From SZAS-7 sp964514655 (GTDB lineage: Bacteria > Chlamydiota > Chlamydiia > Chlamydiales > FEN-1388): 64,000 nt of DNA. The stretch spans positions 1-64,000 of the forward strand of contig CAZEQY010000007.1 in assembly GCA_964514655.1 (NCBI GenBank), given 5' to 3'. A model generated the notes under the pieces. That model made no database searches. It had not been told where the DNA came from and worked only from the letters and a program-made list of their open reading frames with translations. The position numbers were made by a program, and so were the translations under genes. Each line of letters opens with the position of its first letter. Position 1 is the first letter of the stretch. Of the stretch, positions 49,347 to 57,376 are shown piece after piece.

Positions 49347-50111
49347 ATGAATGTTGAGCCAAGTGTCACTCCTATAATTTTGATCTTTGATCTGGATGAG
49401 ACCCTGTTTCAGGTTCAAGAAAAGCAGCATATAAAGGCACGCAACCCTCTTTCAGAAAGTGCAACAAATATTTTGAGCAAAAGTGCTGAAGGGATAAAAA
49501 CAAAATTCCCACTACAAGGGCAATTCCCAAATGTAGCAAGAGCTGACATAATTACCGCAATCGCTCGCGAAAAAATGAAAGGAATTTTCAAGAAGATCCA
49601 CGAAACCAATTTGGGCGCCGAAAGCAAAGGACTTAGTGCGCCTATTATGGTTAAAGTGATGACAACTGCAAGGTATGATGAGAAATATGTCAAACGATTG
49701 CTTGATGAGTTTTATTTTGAAAATAACAACCCCATTAGAACCGGCGCTTTTCGGATAGAGTATTTCAACAAAAACAACCTTGTTGACCCAATAGAAATAG
49801 AAGCACCCGCTGATAAGCCTACCAAAAAAGGGACTATGGACCCACGAAAGGCATTGCTTATCGACAAAAAGTTTGAAGAGTGGGTCAAGCACTTGCCTAG
49901 CCTAACAAAAGACAACGTTGTCCTCATAGATAATGCCGATGTGAATATAGTAGCTGTTGAATCTTTAGGGTTTAAAGCTATTCATTATCCAACAACCCCC
50001 CTCGATCGCCTAGACACAAAAAGCTACACCAAAGACGCCCCAAAAGCCTTTGAAGAATTACATGCGCTAATCGATAAGGTAGCAAAGGCAATCGCAGAAC
50101 ATAAGCAATAA
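49347..50111 (+). CDS. HAD-type phosphatase-like protein (DUF2608-like)
   Basis: 254 residues. The HAD motif I FDLDETLF (about 14-21) carries the nucleophile Asp and the second Asp. A later DNVVLIDNADVNIVAVESLG contains the DN-x-x-N motif of motif IV. The cap insertion (about 40-90) is large. Similar to the secreted DUF2608 family of legionellae and chlamydiae, although no signal peptide is present here. TTGAGG precedes the ATG. It follows the ankyrin-like gene by 15 nt, so they are co-transcribed. Confidence 0.7.
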   Translation: MNVEPSVTPIILIFDLDETLFQVQEKQHIKARNPLSESATNILSKSAEGIKTKFPLQGQFPNVARADIITAIAREKMKGIFKKIHETNLGAESKGLSAPIMVKVMTTARYDEKYVKRLLDEFYFENNNPIRTGAFRIEYFNKNNLVDPIEIEAPADKPTKKGTMDPRKALLIDKKFEEWVKHLPSLTKDNVVLIDNADVNIVAVESLGFKAIHYPTTPLDRLDTKSYTKDAPKAFEELHALIDKVAKAIAEHKQ

Positions 50112-50113
50112 GC

Positions 50114-50131
50114 TATCAAGTTAGCTTGATA
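50114..50131. other. Small hairpin upstream of the MntA/HepT pair
   Basis: TATCAAG (50114-50120), loop TTAG, CTTGATA (50125-50131), 2 nt after the HAD gene stop. It could be the end of that transcript or an operator for the toxin-antitoxin promoter. Confidence 0.35.
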
Positions 50132-50155
50132 ACAGCCTGACGAATGTAAATGTAC

Positions 50156-50183
50156 TTGTTTTTTCTATCCTCATTGCTATATG
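50156..50183 (+). promoter_or_regulatory. Possible promoter of the MntA/HepT pair
   Basis: TTGTTT (50156-50161), 16-nt spacer, TATATG (50178-50183). Followed by AGGGAG and the ATG at 50206. Confidence 0.3.
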
Positions 50184-50205
50184 ATGAGAATTAGGGAGAC
50201 AACCT

Positions 50206-50496
50206 ATGCTTATAGCCGAATTCATCAAAATTAATCGAAAGGCCATACTGGATATAGCGAAACGCTATGGTGCCATAAATGTTAGATTATTTGGCTCTAT
50301 GGCTCGTGGAACAAGTACAGAGAATAGTGATGTCGATTTACTGGTGAACATGGAACCGGGATCCTCTTTACTAGATATTATATCCATTAAACAGGATCTT
50401 GAGGACCTTCTCGGCAAAAAAGTTGACGTTGTTACCGAAAATTCCATTAGTCCATATATGAAAGATGAAATACTGAAAGACGCTGTGAATTTATGA
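50206..50496 (+). CDS. mntA: MntA-type minimal nucleotidyltransferase (antitoxin)
   Basis: 96 residues. The nucleotidyltransferase motif GS-x(10)-D-x-D is intact: LFGSMARGTSTENSDVDLLV, with Gly30-Ser31 and Asp42/Asp44, and VDVV near the C-terminus adding the third acidic residue. MntA proteins add AMP units to the paired HepT toxin, blocking it (known for the type VII system of Shewanella and Aphanizomenon). It overlaps the hepT gene by 4 nt. Good ribosome site AGGGAG. Confidence 0.87.
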   Translation: MLIAEFIKINRKAILDIAKRYGAINVRLFGSMARGTSTENSDVDLLVNMEPGSSLLDIISIKQDLEDLLGKKVDVVTENSISPYMKDEILKDAVNL

Positions 50497-50828
50497 AGCG
50501 AGATCAGGTATACCTCAATCATATCCTCGATGCTATAAAGCGAATAGAACAGTATACAAAATCTGGAAAAGAAGTCTTTTTAACTGAACCCCACTGGCAG
50601 GATGCGACTATTCGTCAATTGGAAATAATAGGTGAAGCAACAAAGAGGATATCCAAAGAGATTATACAGGACCATACAGATGTGCCTTGGCGTCGTATTG
50701 CAGGTCTTCGCGATGTGCTCATCCATGAATATATGGGTGTTGACATTAACGCAATATGGGAAATTACACAAAAAAATCTACCATATTTCAAAACTCAGTT
50801 AGAGCATATTCTCAAGAAACTTGGGTAA
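50493..50828 (+). CDS. hepT: HepT-type toxin (HEPN ribonuclease)
   Basis: 111 residues. The catalytic HEPN motif R-x(4)-H-x-Y is present as RDVLIHEY (Arg73, His78, Tyr80), with Tyr80 the predicted target of AMPylation by MntA. The remainder (QLEIIGEATKRISKEI) fits the four-helix HEPN fold. It would cleave RNA when not modified. Overlaps mntA by 4 nt. Toxin-antitoxin pairs are rare in chlamydiae. Confidence 0.87.
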   Translation: MKRDQVYLNHILDAIKRIEQYTKSGKEVFLTEPHWQDATIRQLEIIGEATKRISKEIIQDHTDVPWRRIAGLRDVLIHEYMGVDINAIWEITQKNLPYFKTQLEHILKKLG

Positions 50829-51002
50829 ACTCGACTACCCATCAAAACGCCAAATAAAACACACAAAATTGGTCTCTTCATAAACAAACTCTAAATTTTT
50901 AGTGCGAAGTAGGAACAAAAAGAACCATATGTCTTTTCTTTGTTTTCTTTCTTCGCGCTCTTCGCGATCTTCGCGGTGATTTCTTTTACCACGTACAAAA
51001 AC

Positions 51003-51036
51003 AAAAAAAGCCCATAGCATACTAGATACTATGAGC
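51003..51036 (-). terminator. Rho-independent terminator of the ssb/slc1 transcript
   Basis: On the minus strand, a stem GCTCATAG..CTATGGGC (51036-51010) is followed by a run of seven T (51009-51003). It lies 24 nt past the ssb stop at 51060. Confidence 0.75.
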
Positions 51037-51059
51037 TTAACCTTGACATAAGGGGAAAT

Positions 51060-51515
51060 TTAGAATGGGACGTCGTCGTCTTGGGAGAAGGCGCCAACTG
51101 CGGCAGGCTTTGCACCAGATGGGGCCTGGCCCTTGCTGGAAAAGCGGCCCGTATGCTCTTCTTCGTCTTCTGTTGCTCCATCTGCTTGAGGGCGATCGTT
51201 CTTGCCACCAAATGGGCTAAAGCTGATGTGCTCAGCGATGATTTCGAAGTTTGTCTGTGGGTTACCCTCTTTATCTTGGTAGATATCAGGCATGCCCATT
51301 TCACCCCAAACGATGACAGCACTGCCTTTTTTCAAATAGGCAAGGCGCTTGTCAAAGCGCTCACCCCAAAGGGTCACGCGCCACCAAACAGTTTTTTCTT
51401 TGTCTTTACGACGAATGTTCGTTGCCACGCGTATTGTGGTGACTTTTTGACCACTTGGCGTGTAGCGAACTTCTGGATCTTGTCCAAGATGTCCTGCTAT
51501 TTGGATAAATATCAT
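51060..51515 (-). CDS. ssb: Single-stranded DNA-binding protein
   Basis: 151 residues. The OB-fold has GHLGQDPEVRYTPSGQKVTT and the central WWRVTLWGERFDKRLAYLKK, and the C-terminal tail ends in DDDVPF, the protein-interaction hook. A linker rich in Ala/Gly/Lys lies between. Binds single-stranded DNA in replication and repair. It follows the Slc1-like gene by 15 nt on the same strand, the CT043-CT044 order of Chlamydia. A clear terminator follows. Confidence 0.95.
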   Translation of the reverse strand: MIFIQIAGHLGQDPEVRYTPSGQKVTTIRVATNIRRKDKEKTVWWRVTLWGERFDKRLAYLKKGSAVIVWGEMGMPDIYQDKEGNPQTNFEIIAEHISFSPFGGKNDRPQADGATEDEEEHTGRFSSKGQAPSGAKPAAVGAFSQDDDVPF

Positions 51516-51530
51516 TGCATCTGTCCCCTA

Positions 51531-52037
51531 TTAGATTTTGATAAAGCCATGAGTGCCTTGCGCGCCTGGGCGTGTTGGCATTGGCGTTGGAGTCTCTGCT
51601 TTCTTATCTGTTGATTCTTGTCTGCCTTCGGAAATGTCCTTGCAGATTGTGCGCCAGCGCTCTACCATCTCTAAGAAGATAGGTGCATATGCTCTAAGAG
51701 CAGAAGCAACAGCATGCTCCATAGGAATTGTCGAGTGAACAAGAATTAGCTCTTCTTTTGTAGCTACGCCAACACCGCCGCCAGCCATCTGACCGCCGAG
51801 CATTGATCCCTCAAGTAGGCGCTCATAGAGCTTAAGAAGGATCTTCTGGTCTTTTGGAAGACCATCGAGAAGCGGCGAGTACAGATAGAGCCTTTGTGAA
51901 TTTGGCTCGTAGGTAATGTGTAGCGAGTAATCGTCGTCGATACCCAAAATACATGTGTTATTTTCGTCGAAGGCAAGTTCTAGGTTTAGTTCTTTGCCGA
52001 ATTCTTTTAAATTTTCTTTTGCATTATCAAGAGACAT
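51531..52037 (-). CDS. slc1: Type III secretion chaperone, Slc1-like
   Basis: 168 residues, acidic. It has the fold of class I secretion chaperones: an N-terminal helix (LDNAKENLKEFGKELNLELA), beta strands (TCILGIDDDYSLHITYEP, RLYLYSPLLDGLP) and a C-terminal helix. CT043 of C. trachomatis (Slc1) has this position upstream of ssb and binds Tarp-like early effectors. Its conservation supports a working type III secretion system in this organism, whose structural genes are not in the window. The Pro-rich C-terminal tail is longer than needed for the fold. Confidence 0.83.
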   Translation of the reverse strand: MSLDNAKENLKEFGKELNLELAFDENNTCILGIDDDYSLHITYEPNSQRLYLYSPLLDGLPKDQKILLKLYERLLEGSMLGGQMAGGGVGVATKEELILVHSTIPMEHAVASALRAYAPIFLEMVERWRTICKDISEGRQESTDKKAETPTPMPTRPGAQGTHGFIKI

Positions 52038-52139
52038 GCTTCCTCCAATATGTGAATTTACGAACTTACGACATATTCTACATTAAAGCAAGTGAAAATG
52101 CTATTGAAAAAAATGCACCAGACTCTAGAAGGTAAAGAG

Positions 52140-54140
52140 ATGAACACAAATGACAACAGCACCCCTTTTCCACTCGGCGCAACCAAAGTTCCTCTTGGCT
52201 GGAACTTTGCTGTTTACTCGCAAAATCCTGTAAAAGAACTAGTTATTGCTCCCCTACAAGACCCAAAAGATATCACACGACTCCCCCTTGATCCTCAAAA
52301 AAATCGTACAGGGGCCATTTGGCATATCTTTATACCAACAAATGAACAAGAGCTTTTATACGGCTATCAGGTGGGCGACAACCTACTTGTCGACCCTTAC
52401 GCAAAACTTATCGCAAGTGGCAATACTTTTGGCAATAACGCCTATACCCATAAGCGTTACAAAAAAGAACCTATTGGCGTAGCCTTTGTGGAAGATAATT
52501 GTAATTGGGAAGATGACCGTCCACCCAACCTACAAGGTAAAGACCTAATCATCTACGAGATGCATCTACGGGCGCTTACGATGTCACCCACAAGCCATTC
52601 GCACTATCCGGGCACATACCGAGGTGTTATCGACAAAATTCCATACTTCACACAGCTTGGCATAAACGCGATTGAATTTTTGCCGATATTTGAATTTGAT
52701 GAAACAGATTGCATCAACAACAACCCCAAGACAAATAAGCGGCTCTGTAACTTTTGGGGCTATCAGCCCTTGAGCTTTTTTTCGCCCATGCAGCGCTATA
52801 GCACGAGCAATGACCCCTTAGAAGCCTTAAAAGAATGCAAAGAGATGGTTAAGGCATTGCACAAGGCAGGAATTGATGTTATCCTAGACATCGTCTTTAA
52901 CCACACGGGAGAAGGTAACCAACTTGGCCACACAATAAGCTGGAAGGGCTTTTCTGAAGATGATTACTACATCAAAGATGATAACGGCAACTACCTCAAC
53001 TACTCCGGCTGCGGCAACACACTAAACTGCAACCACCCCGTAGTAGCAGACATGCTCATAGAATCGCTCAGGTACTGGGTTGTAGAAATGCATGTGGATG
53101 GCTTTCGCTTTGATCTTGCCTCTATACTTATGCGTGGGCAAGATGGAAAAGTTTTAGAGTCCTCTCCCCTACTAGATCGCATCACACAAGATGGCATCTT
53201 ATCGCGCACAAAGCTTATCGCAGAGCCGTGGGATGCTGCAGGCCTGCACCAGGTAGGCCACTTCTTTCAAAGCGCCTATAAAGGGCCTGAAGAATGGCTC
53301 GAATGGAACGACGACTACCGCACAACAGTACGCAAGTTTATAAAAGGCACACCCGGATATGCCGGCAAATTCGCAACAAAGCTATGTGGCTCACAAGACC
53401 TCTACGGAAAAGATGGCAGCCCCCTAAATAGCATAAACTATGTCACGTGCCATGATGGCTACACCTTGCGTGATCTTGTCTCCTACGAGCAAAAACACAA
53501 CGAAGAAAATGGCGAAGAAAACCGCGACGGCATGCAGCTATATGACTCGTGGAACTCAGGCGTTGAAGGTGAAACAAATGATGCCCACATCGAAGTGCTG
53601 AGGCAGCGTCAGATGAAAAACTTTTGTGTAGCATTGCTAATCTCTAGCGGCGTGCCCATGATACAATCAGGCGATGAGTACGGCCACACAAAGTTTGGCA
53701 ACAACAACACATGGTGCCAGGACAACGACCTAAACTGGTTTCAGTGGCAAAATCTAGAAGCTGCAGGATCGCTTCTGCACTTTTGGAAAGAGATGATACA
53801 GTTTAGAAAGGAAAACCCTGTCCTCACCCGAAAAACCTTTTTCACCCCAGACGACATCGAATGGCACGGCATAAAGCCCAACCAGCCAGACTGGAGCCCA
53901 AATTCTCACTTTGTAGCCTGCAGTATCCTTGACCACGAAGATCGCAACGACCTCTACATAGCCTTTAATGCGATAGGCGAACCTACCACCGTGACAATCC
54001 CATCAGCCCCAAAAAACAAAGCCTGGTTCTTAGTAATCAACACCTCGCACCTTCCGCCTCAAGACATCTGCCACAAGCCCCTTACCACAAGCGAACTAAA
54101 GATGGCGCCTTTCTCGTGCCTTATTCTTAAGGCGATATGA
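52140..54140 (+). CDS. glgX: Glycogen debranching enzyme (isoamylase type)
   Basis: 666 residues from ATG 52140, preceded by AAGG 7 nt away; in-frame ATG or GTG up to 52092 would add up to 16 residues. The glycoside hydrolase 13 regions are present: DVILDIVFNHTG, VDGFRFDLAS (nucleophile Asp), KLIAEPWD (acid Glu), NYVTCHDG (stabilising His-Asp). The N-terminal carbohydrate-binding domain begins PFPLGATKVPLGWNFAVYS. It removes alpha-1,6 branches in glycogen turnover, as in CT042. It is divergent from slc1. Confidence 0.95.
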   Translation: MNTNDNSTPFPLGATKVPLGWNFAVYSQNPVKELVIAPLQDPKDITRLPLDPQKNRTGAIWHIFIPTNEQELLYGYQVGDNLLVDPYAKLIASGNTFGNNAYTHKRYKKEPIGVAFVEDNCNWEDDRPPNLQGKDLIIYEMHLRALTMSPTSHSHYPGTYRGVIDKIPYFTQLGINAIEFLPIFEFDETDCINNNPKTNKRLCNFWGYQPLSFFSPMQRYSTSNDPLEALKECKEMVKALHKAGIDVILDIVFNHTGEGNQLGHTISWKGFSEDDYYIKDDNGNYLNYSGCGNTLNCNHPVVADMLIESLRYWVVEMHVDGFRFDLASILMRGQDGKVLESSPLLDRITQDGILSRTKLIAEPWDAAGLHQVGHFFQSAYKGPEEWLEWNDDYRTTVRKFIKGTPGYAGKFATKLCGSQDLYGKDGSPLNSINYVTCHDGYTLRDLVSYEQKHNEENGEENRDGMQLYDSWNSGVEGETNDAHIEVLRQRQMKNFCVALLISSGVPMIQSGDEYGHTKFGNNNTWCQDNDLNWFQWQNLEAAGSLLHFWKEMIQFRKENPVLTRKTFFTPDDIEWHGIKPNQPDWSPNSHFVACSILDHEDRNDLYIAFNAIGEPTTVTIPSAPKNKAWFLVINTSHLPPQDICHKPLTTSELKMAPFSCLILKAI

Positions 54141-54153
54141 CGGTTCTAAACTC

Positions 54154-54494
54154 GATCTTAAGAGCCTTTTGCAAAACTAGAGCGAACGTTCGCAAGTGAG
54201 GCAGAAGGCCTCTTTGGAGTGCGGTAATTTTTTTTACCGCTTTTAATCTTCGACCACGTAAGCTAACCTCGAAAACCTCCAAAACCTACATGCAATTCCC
54301 CCTGTACGTCATGGATTCTGCTTAGAGGCTTCATTGTACCCATGGTGTTCTGCAGCAGCTTTAGGCTTTGGAGAATATCGAGGTTAAGATTCGTGGTCGA
54401 AAATTAAGAGCGGCAAAAAATTGCCGCACTCCAAAGAGGCCTTCTGCCTCACTTGCGAACGTTCGCTCTAGTTTTGCAAAAGGATCTTAAGATC
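54154..54494. repeat. Long inverted-repeat element, copy 2
   Basis: A roughly 340-bp palindrome between convergent glgX and folD. The left arm (54154-54270) and right arm (54373-54494) are nearly perfect complements for over 100 bases, including GCGAACGTTCGC (its own inner palindrome), AGAAGGCCTCTTTGGAGTGC and the inner GTGGTCGAAAATTAAGAGCG. The centre of about 100 bases is unpaired. The stop codon of folD (54487-54489) lies inside the end of the right arm. Copy 1 is at 26764-27088. Acts most likely as a strong double-sided terminator; a MITE origin is inferred. Confidence 0.85.
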
Positions 54495-55347
54495 TAAAGC
54501 TTTTGAGGGTATTTTTGAGGAGCATGGCGATGGTCATGGGGCCGACGCCGCCTGGAACAGGCGTGATGGCCTTTGCCTTTTTGGCAACTTCGTTATAGGC
54601 AACGTCGCCAACGATGCGAAAGCCGTTTTTTGTTGTGGCATCTTCTATGCGGTTGATGCCAACATCTACAACGACAACGCCATCTCGCACCATGTCGTGC
54701 GTGATGAGGTTTGGCTTGCCAACGGCTACAACTAAAATATCCGCTGAGCGCGTGATCTGGGCAAGATTTTCTGTAAAGCGATGCGCTACAGTGACTGTAG
54801 CATTTGCTCCTGGTACATTTTGCAGCAATAATGCTGCTAGTGGCCTGCCAACGATGTTGCTTCTACCAACAATCACAACGTGTTTTTGCGCAACTTCTAT
54901 TTTATAGTACTGCAACAGCACTTTGATGCCAAGCGGTGTACATGGGTAAAAGGCGCTAGGATCACTAAGCAGTATTTTGCCTATATTTGTGGGATGAAAG
55001 CCGTCCACATCTTTATGTGGGTCTACTCGCTCTAAAACCTGCATGAGGTTTACGTGATCAGGTAGCGGTAGCTGTATAAGTATGCCATCAACACTTGGAT
55101 CAGCATTTAGCGAGTCTATAAGCTCAAGCACTTCTTGAGTGGATGTAGGCGCTATCTGCACAACGCGCGAGGTGATGCCAACGTCTTTACAGGCTGCAAC
55201 TTTTCTACGCACATAGGTGTGTGATGCTGGATGATCCGTAGTAAGCACTGCCACAAGACAAGGTGGGCGGCCATGTAAAGAGAGTATTTCTTGTTTTAGC
55301 TCGTCGTGAATTTTTGCAGCGCAGGCTTTTCCATCAAGTATCATCAC
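54487..55347 (-). CDS. folD: Bifunctional methylenetetrahydrofolate dehydrogenase/cyclohydrolase
   Basis: 286 residues. FolD motifs are present: HTYVRRKVAACKDVGI, with the catalytic Lys, DGILIQLPLPDHVN, KDVDGFHPTNIG and VVIVGRSNIVGRPLA for NADP, and TPVPGGVGPMTIAMLL at the C-terminus. It supplies 10-formyl-THF. Overlaps the upstream MreD-like gene by 14 nt. Corresponds to CT078 by synteny with its neighbour. Its stop codon lies within the repeat element arm. Confidence 0.95.
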   Translation of the reverse strand: MMILDGKACAAKIHDELKQEILSLHGRPPCLVAVLTTDHPASHTYVRRKVAACKDVGITSRVVQIAPTSTQEVLELIDSLNADPSVDGILIQLPLPDHVNLMQVLERVDPHKDVDGFHPTNIGKILLSDPSAFYPCTPLGIKVLLQYYKIEVAQKHVVIVGRSNIVGRPLAALLLQNVPGANATVTVAHRFTENLAQITRSADILVVAVGKPNLITHDMVRDGVVVVDVGINRIEDATTKNGFRIVGDVAYNEVAKKAKAITPVPGGVGPMTIAMLLKNTLKSFRS

Positions 55348-55810
55348 TATATCTTTTTCTCCTTTGTCTTAGACGATACTGATCCCAGAATAAAGTGGGA
55401 AGCACGAAAACGCACGTTCCAAAAAGAGCATCCACAAAAGGACTCACAAAATCCATCTTCGGAACAGTCAAATCAAAAAAGAGCGCAACGAGCAAGATAA
55501 CGGCCTGCAAGATAAATGAAAAAAGAAGCGTCATCACCGGAAACGTTATAAAAGAGTCCTTAAAGAAATAAAGACGTACTGGATAGAGAATGCGGCATGT
55601 AAGTACATAGCTTAGCCCCAAAAAGCCAAGCCTTGGCGATAGCTCTATTGCATCTACAAGAAGACCAGAAAAAAGCGCAAGCCATAGGCATGTGCTAAGA
55701 CTTGCATTGTACATAAGCATTACGAGCGGCAGGGCCACGTATGTGATGCCTGTAGGATAGATAAGTGCTGCTAGTAAGCTTACTGCCAAGGCAAATAGGC
55801 TTCTAGTCAT
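55334..55810 (-). CDS. MreD-like small membrane protein
   Basis: 158 residues with about five hydrophobic helices and an acidic/aromatic profile resembling MreD (YNASLSTCLWLALFSGLLVD, FITFPVMTLLFSFILQAVIL), followed by a basic C-terminus (RQRRKRYS). In chlamydiae MreB organises division-plane peptidoglycan and an MreD partner would fit, but the assignment is from hydrophobicity only. It overlaps ugd by 8 nt and folD by 14 nt, so it is in the same transcript. CT079 occupies this place in C. trachomatis. Confidence 0.6.
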   Translation of the reverse strand: MTRSLFALAVSLLAALIYPTGITYVALPLVMLMYNASLSTCLWLALFSGLLVDAIELSPRLGFLGLSYVLTCRILYPVRLYFFKDSFITFPVMTLLFSFILQAVILLVALFFDLTVPKMDFVSPFVDALFGTCVFVLPTLFWDQYRLRQRRKRYSDDT

Positions 55811-57206
55811 GGGTAAGTATATCCATAGGATAGAGCTCTGAAGATAAAAAGTCTCGCTCTAGTAGATGCATAGCGGGTGCTTGGCCTATGCTGATATAGT
55901 CAAAGCCTAAAGAAGCAATCAGGCGCGGTGCATACTGGTTTCGCCCATCAAAAAAGGCCTTTGCCTGCATGCGGCTTAAAAGCGCCTTAAAGTCTAGTAG
56001 ACGAAACTGCTTCCACTCGGTGACTAAAGCAAGAGCATGAGCTCCTTGGGCTGTCTCTAGCTCATCCTGACACCATGTGATGCCCTCTTTATTGCCTAAA
56101 ATCTTTTTGGCATTATCCATAGCGACAGGATCAAAAAGTCGAACAGAGGCCCCTTCTTTAAGGAGCTTATCGATAAGCACAAGCGACGGAGCTTCTCGCA
56201 TGTCGTCAGTATCTGGCTTATAGGCAAGGCCAAGGATGCCAATAGTTTTGCCTTGTAAACCGCCTTGTGGAGCAAAATATTCTGCCATCTTTTTAGCAAG
56301 AACGCCCTTTTGATGCTGGTTTATCTCTTCGATGCTGTCGACAATGCCGGTATCTAAGCCAAAGGTTTTAGCTATCTCGCGAAGAGCCTTTATATCTTTT
56401 GGAAAGCAAGAGCCCCCAAAGCCAACTCCGGCCCATAAGAAAGCTCCTCCGATGCGCTTATCAGAGCCTATCCCCTTTCGTATTTGGAGGATGTTTGCGC
56501 CTGCTGCTTCTGCTAGGTTTGAAAGCCAGTTCATAAACGAGATGCGAAGTGCAAGCATCGTGTTTGCTGCATATTTTGTAAGCTCAGCCGATGCTGGATC
56601 CATTACAATTAGCCTATCGCTTCCAAGCATAAAGGGCCTATAGAGCTCACGCATGATTTTAGAGGCTTTTTCTGAATCTACGCCAAGAACCACGCGATCC
56701 GGCTTCATAAAATCTGAAATCGCAGAACCCTCTTTTAGAAATTCAGGGTTTGAAACAACGTCGAAGGTACAGTCAAGTCCGCGCTCATCAAGCACCTCTT
56801 GAACAATCGAGCGCACAAGCTTTGTGGTGCCAACGGGAACAGTAGATTTATTAACGATAAGTTTATAGCCATTCATTGCATAGGCTAATTGGCGACTTGC
56901 TGCTTTTATAGAGGTTAAATCGCAAGCCCCATCTGGCCCAACGGGTGTATCAACTGCCAATATGCAAATTTGGGCCTTTTCAACAGCTTCAGTAAAGTTG
57001 CAGGTAAAATCTAGACGTCCAGCTTTAGCATTACGCTTAACCATCTCTTCAAGACCGGGCTCATAAATAGGAATGTGCCCCTCATGCAAAGCTTTAATTT
57101 TATCGCTATTTTTATCTAGGCAAGTGACATGGTTTCCCATCTCAGCAAAGCATGTGCCGCTCACAAGCCCCACATAGCCTACACCAATCATCAAAATATC
57201 GGTCAT
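55803..57206 (-). CDS. ugd: UDP-glucose 6-dehydrogenase
   Basis: 467 residues from ATG 57206, which begins with MTDILMIGVGYVGLVSGTCF, the NAD-binding fold; an ATG at 57275 would add 23 unconserved residues. NKSTVPVGT, NPEFLKEGSAISDFMKPDRV and the catalytic FGGSCFPKD with the active Cys are intact, as are GLAYKPDTDDMREAPS and the C-terminal nucleotide domain. It oxidises UDP-glucose to UDP-glucuronate for glycan synthesis. First gene of the ugd-mreD-folD operon. Confidence 0.92.
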   Translation of the reverse strand: MTDILMIGVGYVGLVSGTCFAEMGNHVTCLDKNSDKIKALHEGHIPIYEPGLEEMVKRNAKAGRLDFTCNFTEAVEKAQICILAVDTPVGPDGACDLTSIKAASRQLAYAMNGYKLIVNKSTVPVGTTKLVRSIVQEVLDERGLDCTFDVVSNPEFLKEGSAISDFMKPDRVVLGVDSEKASKIMRELYRPFMLGSDRLIVMDPASAELTKYAANTMLALRISFMNWLSNLAEAAGANILQIRKGIGSDKRIGGAFLWAGVGFGGSCFPKDIKALREIAKTFGLDTGIVDSIEEINQHQKGVLAKKMAEYFAPQGGLQGKTIGILGLAYKPDTDDMREAPSLVLIDKLLKEGASVRLFDPVAMDNAKKILGNKEGITWCQDELETAQGAHALALVTEWKQFRLLDFKALLSRMQAKAFFDGRNQYAPRLIASLGFDYISIGQAPAMHLLERDFLSSELYPMDILTHD

Positions 57207-57326
57207 GCAACCCCACAGAAAAAGCAACAAGCATGCCCAGATTAGAACATTTTGTAAACTAAAATCAGAATGCATATCTTAGCTCCACTTTATCGAAGCT
57301 GGAGCGAGTAAAAGTAAGGGAGTTAA

Positions 57327-57356
57327 TTGACAAATAGTTTCTGACAATAGTAGTAT
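57327..57356 (+). promoter_or_regulatory. Promoter of the helical-repeat gene
   Basis: Perfect TTGACA (57327-57332), 18-nt spacer, TAGTAT (57351-57356). A start codon at 57359 would lie upstream of the expected transcription start near 57363, so the coding start should be further downstream. Confidence 0.45.
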
Positions 57357-57376
57357 TTTTGCAATCAATTGCAGAT

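Noticed and set aside
50829..51002. A gene in the 170-base space after hepT
   Set aside because: It contains only an AT-rich sequence with short Cys/Arg-type repeats (CTTCGCG..) and the ssb terminator. No start signal or motif.
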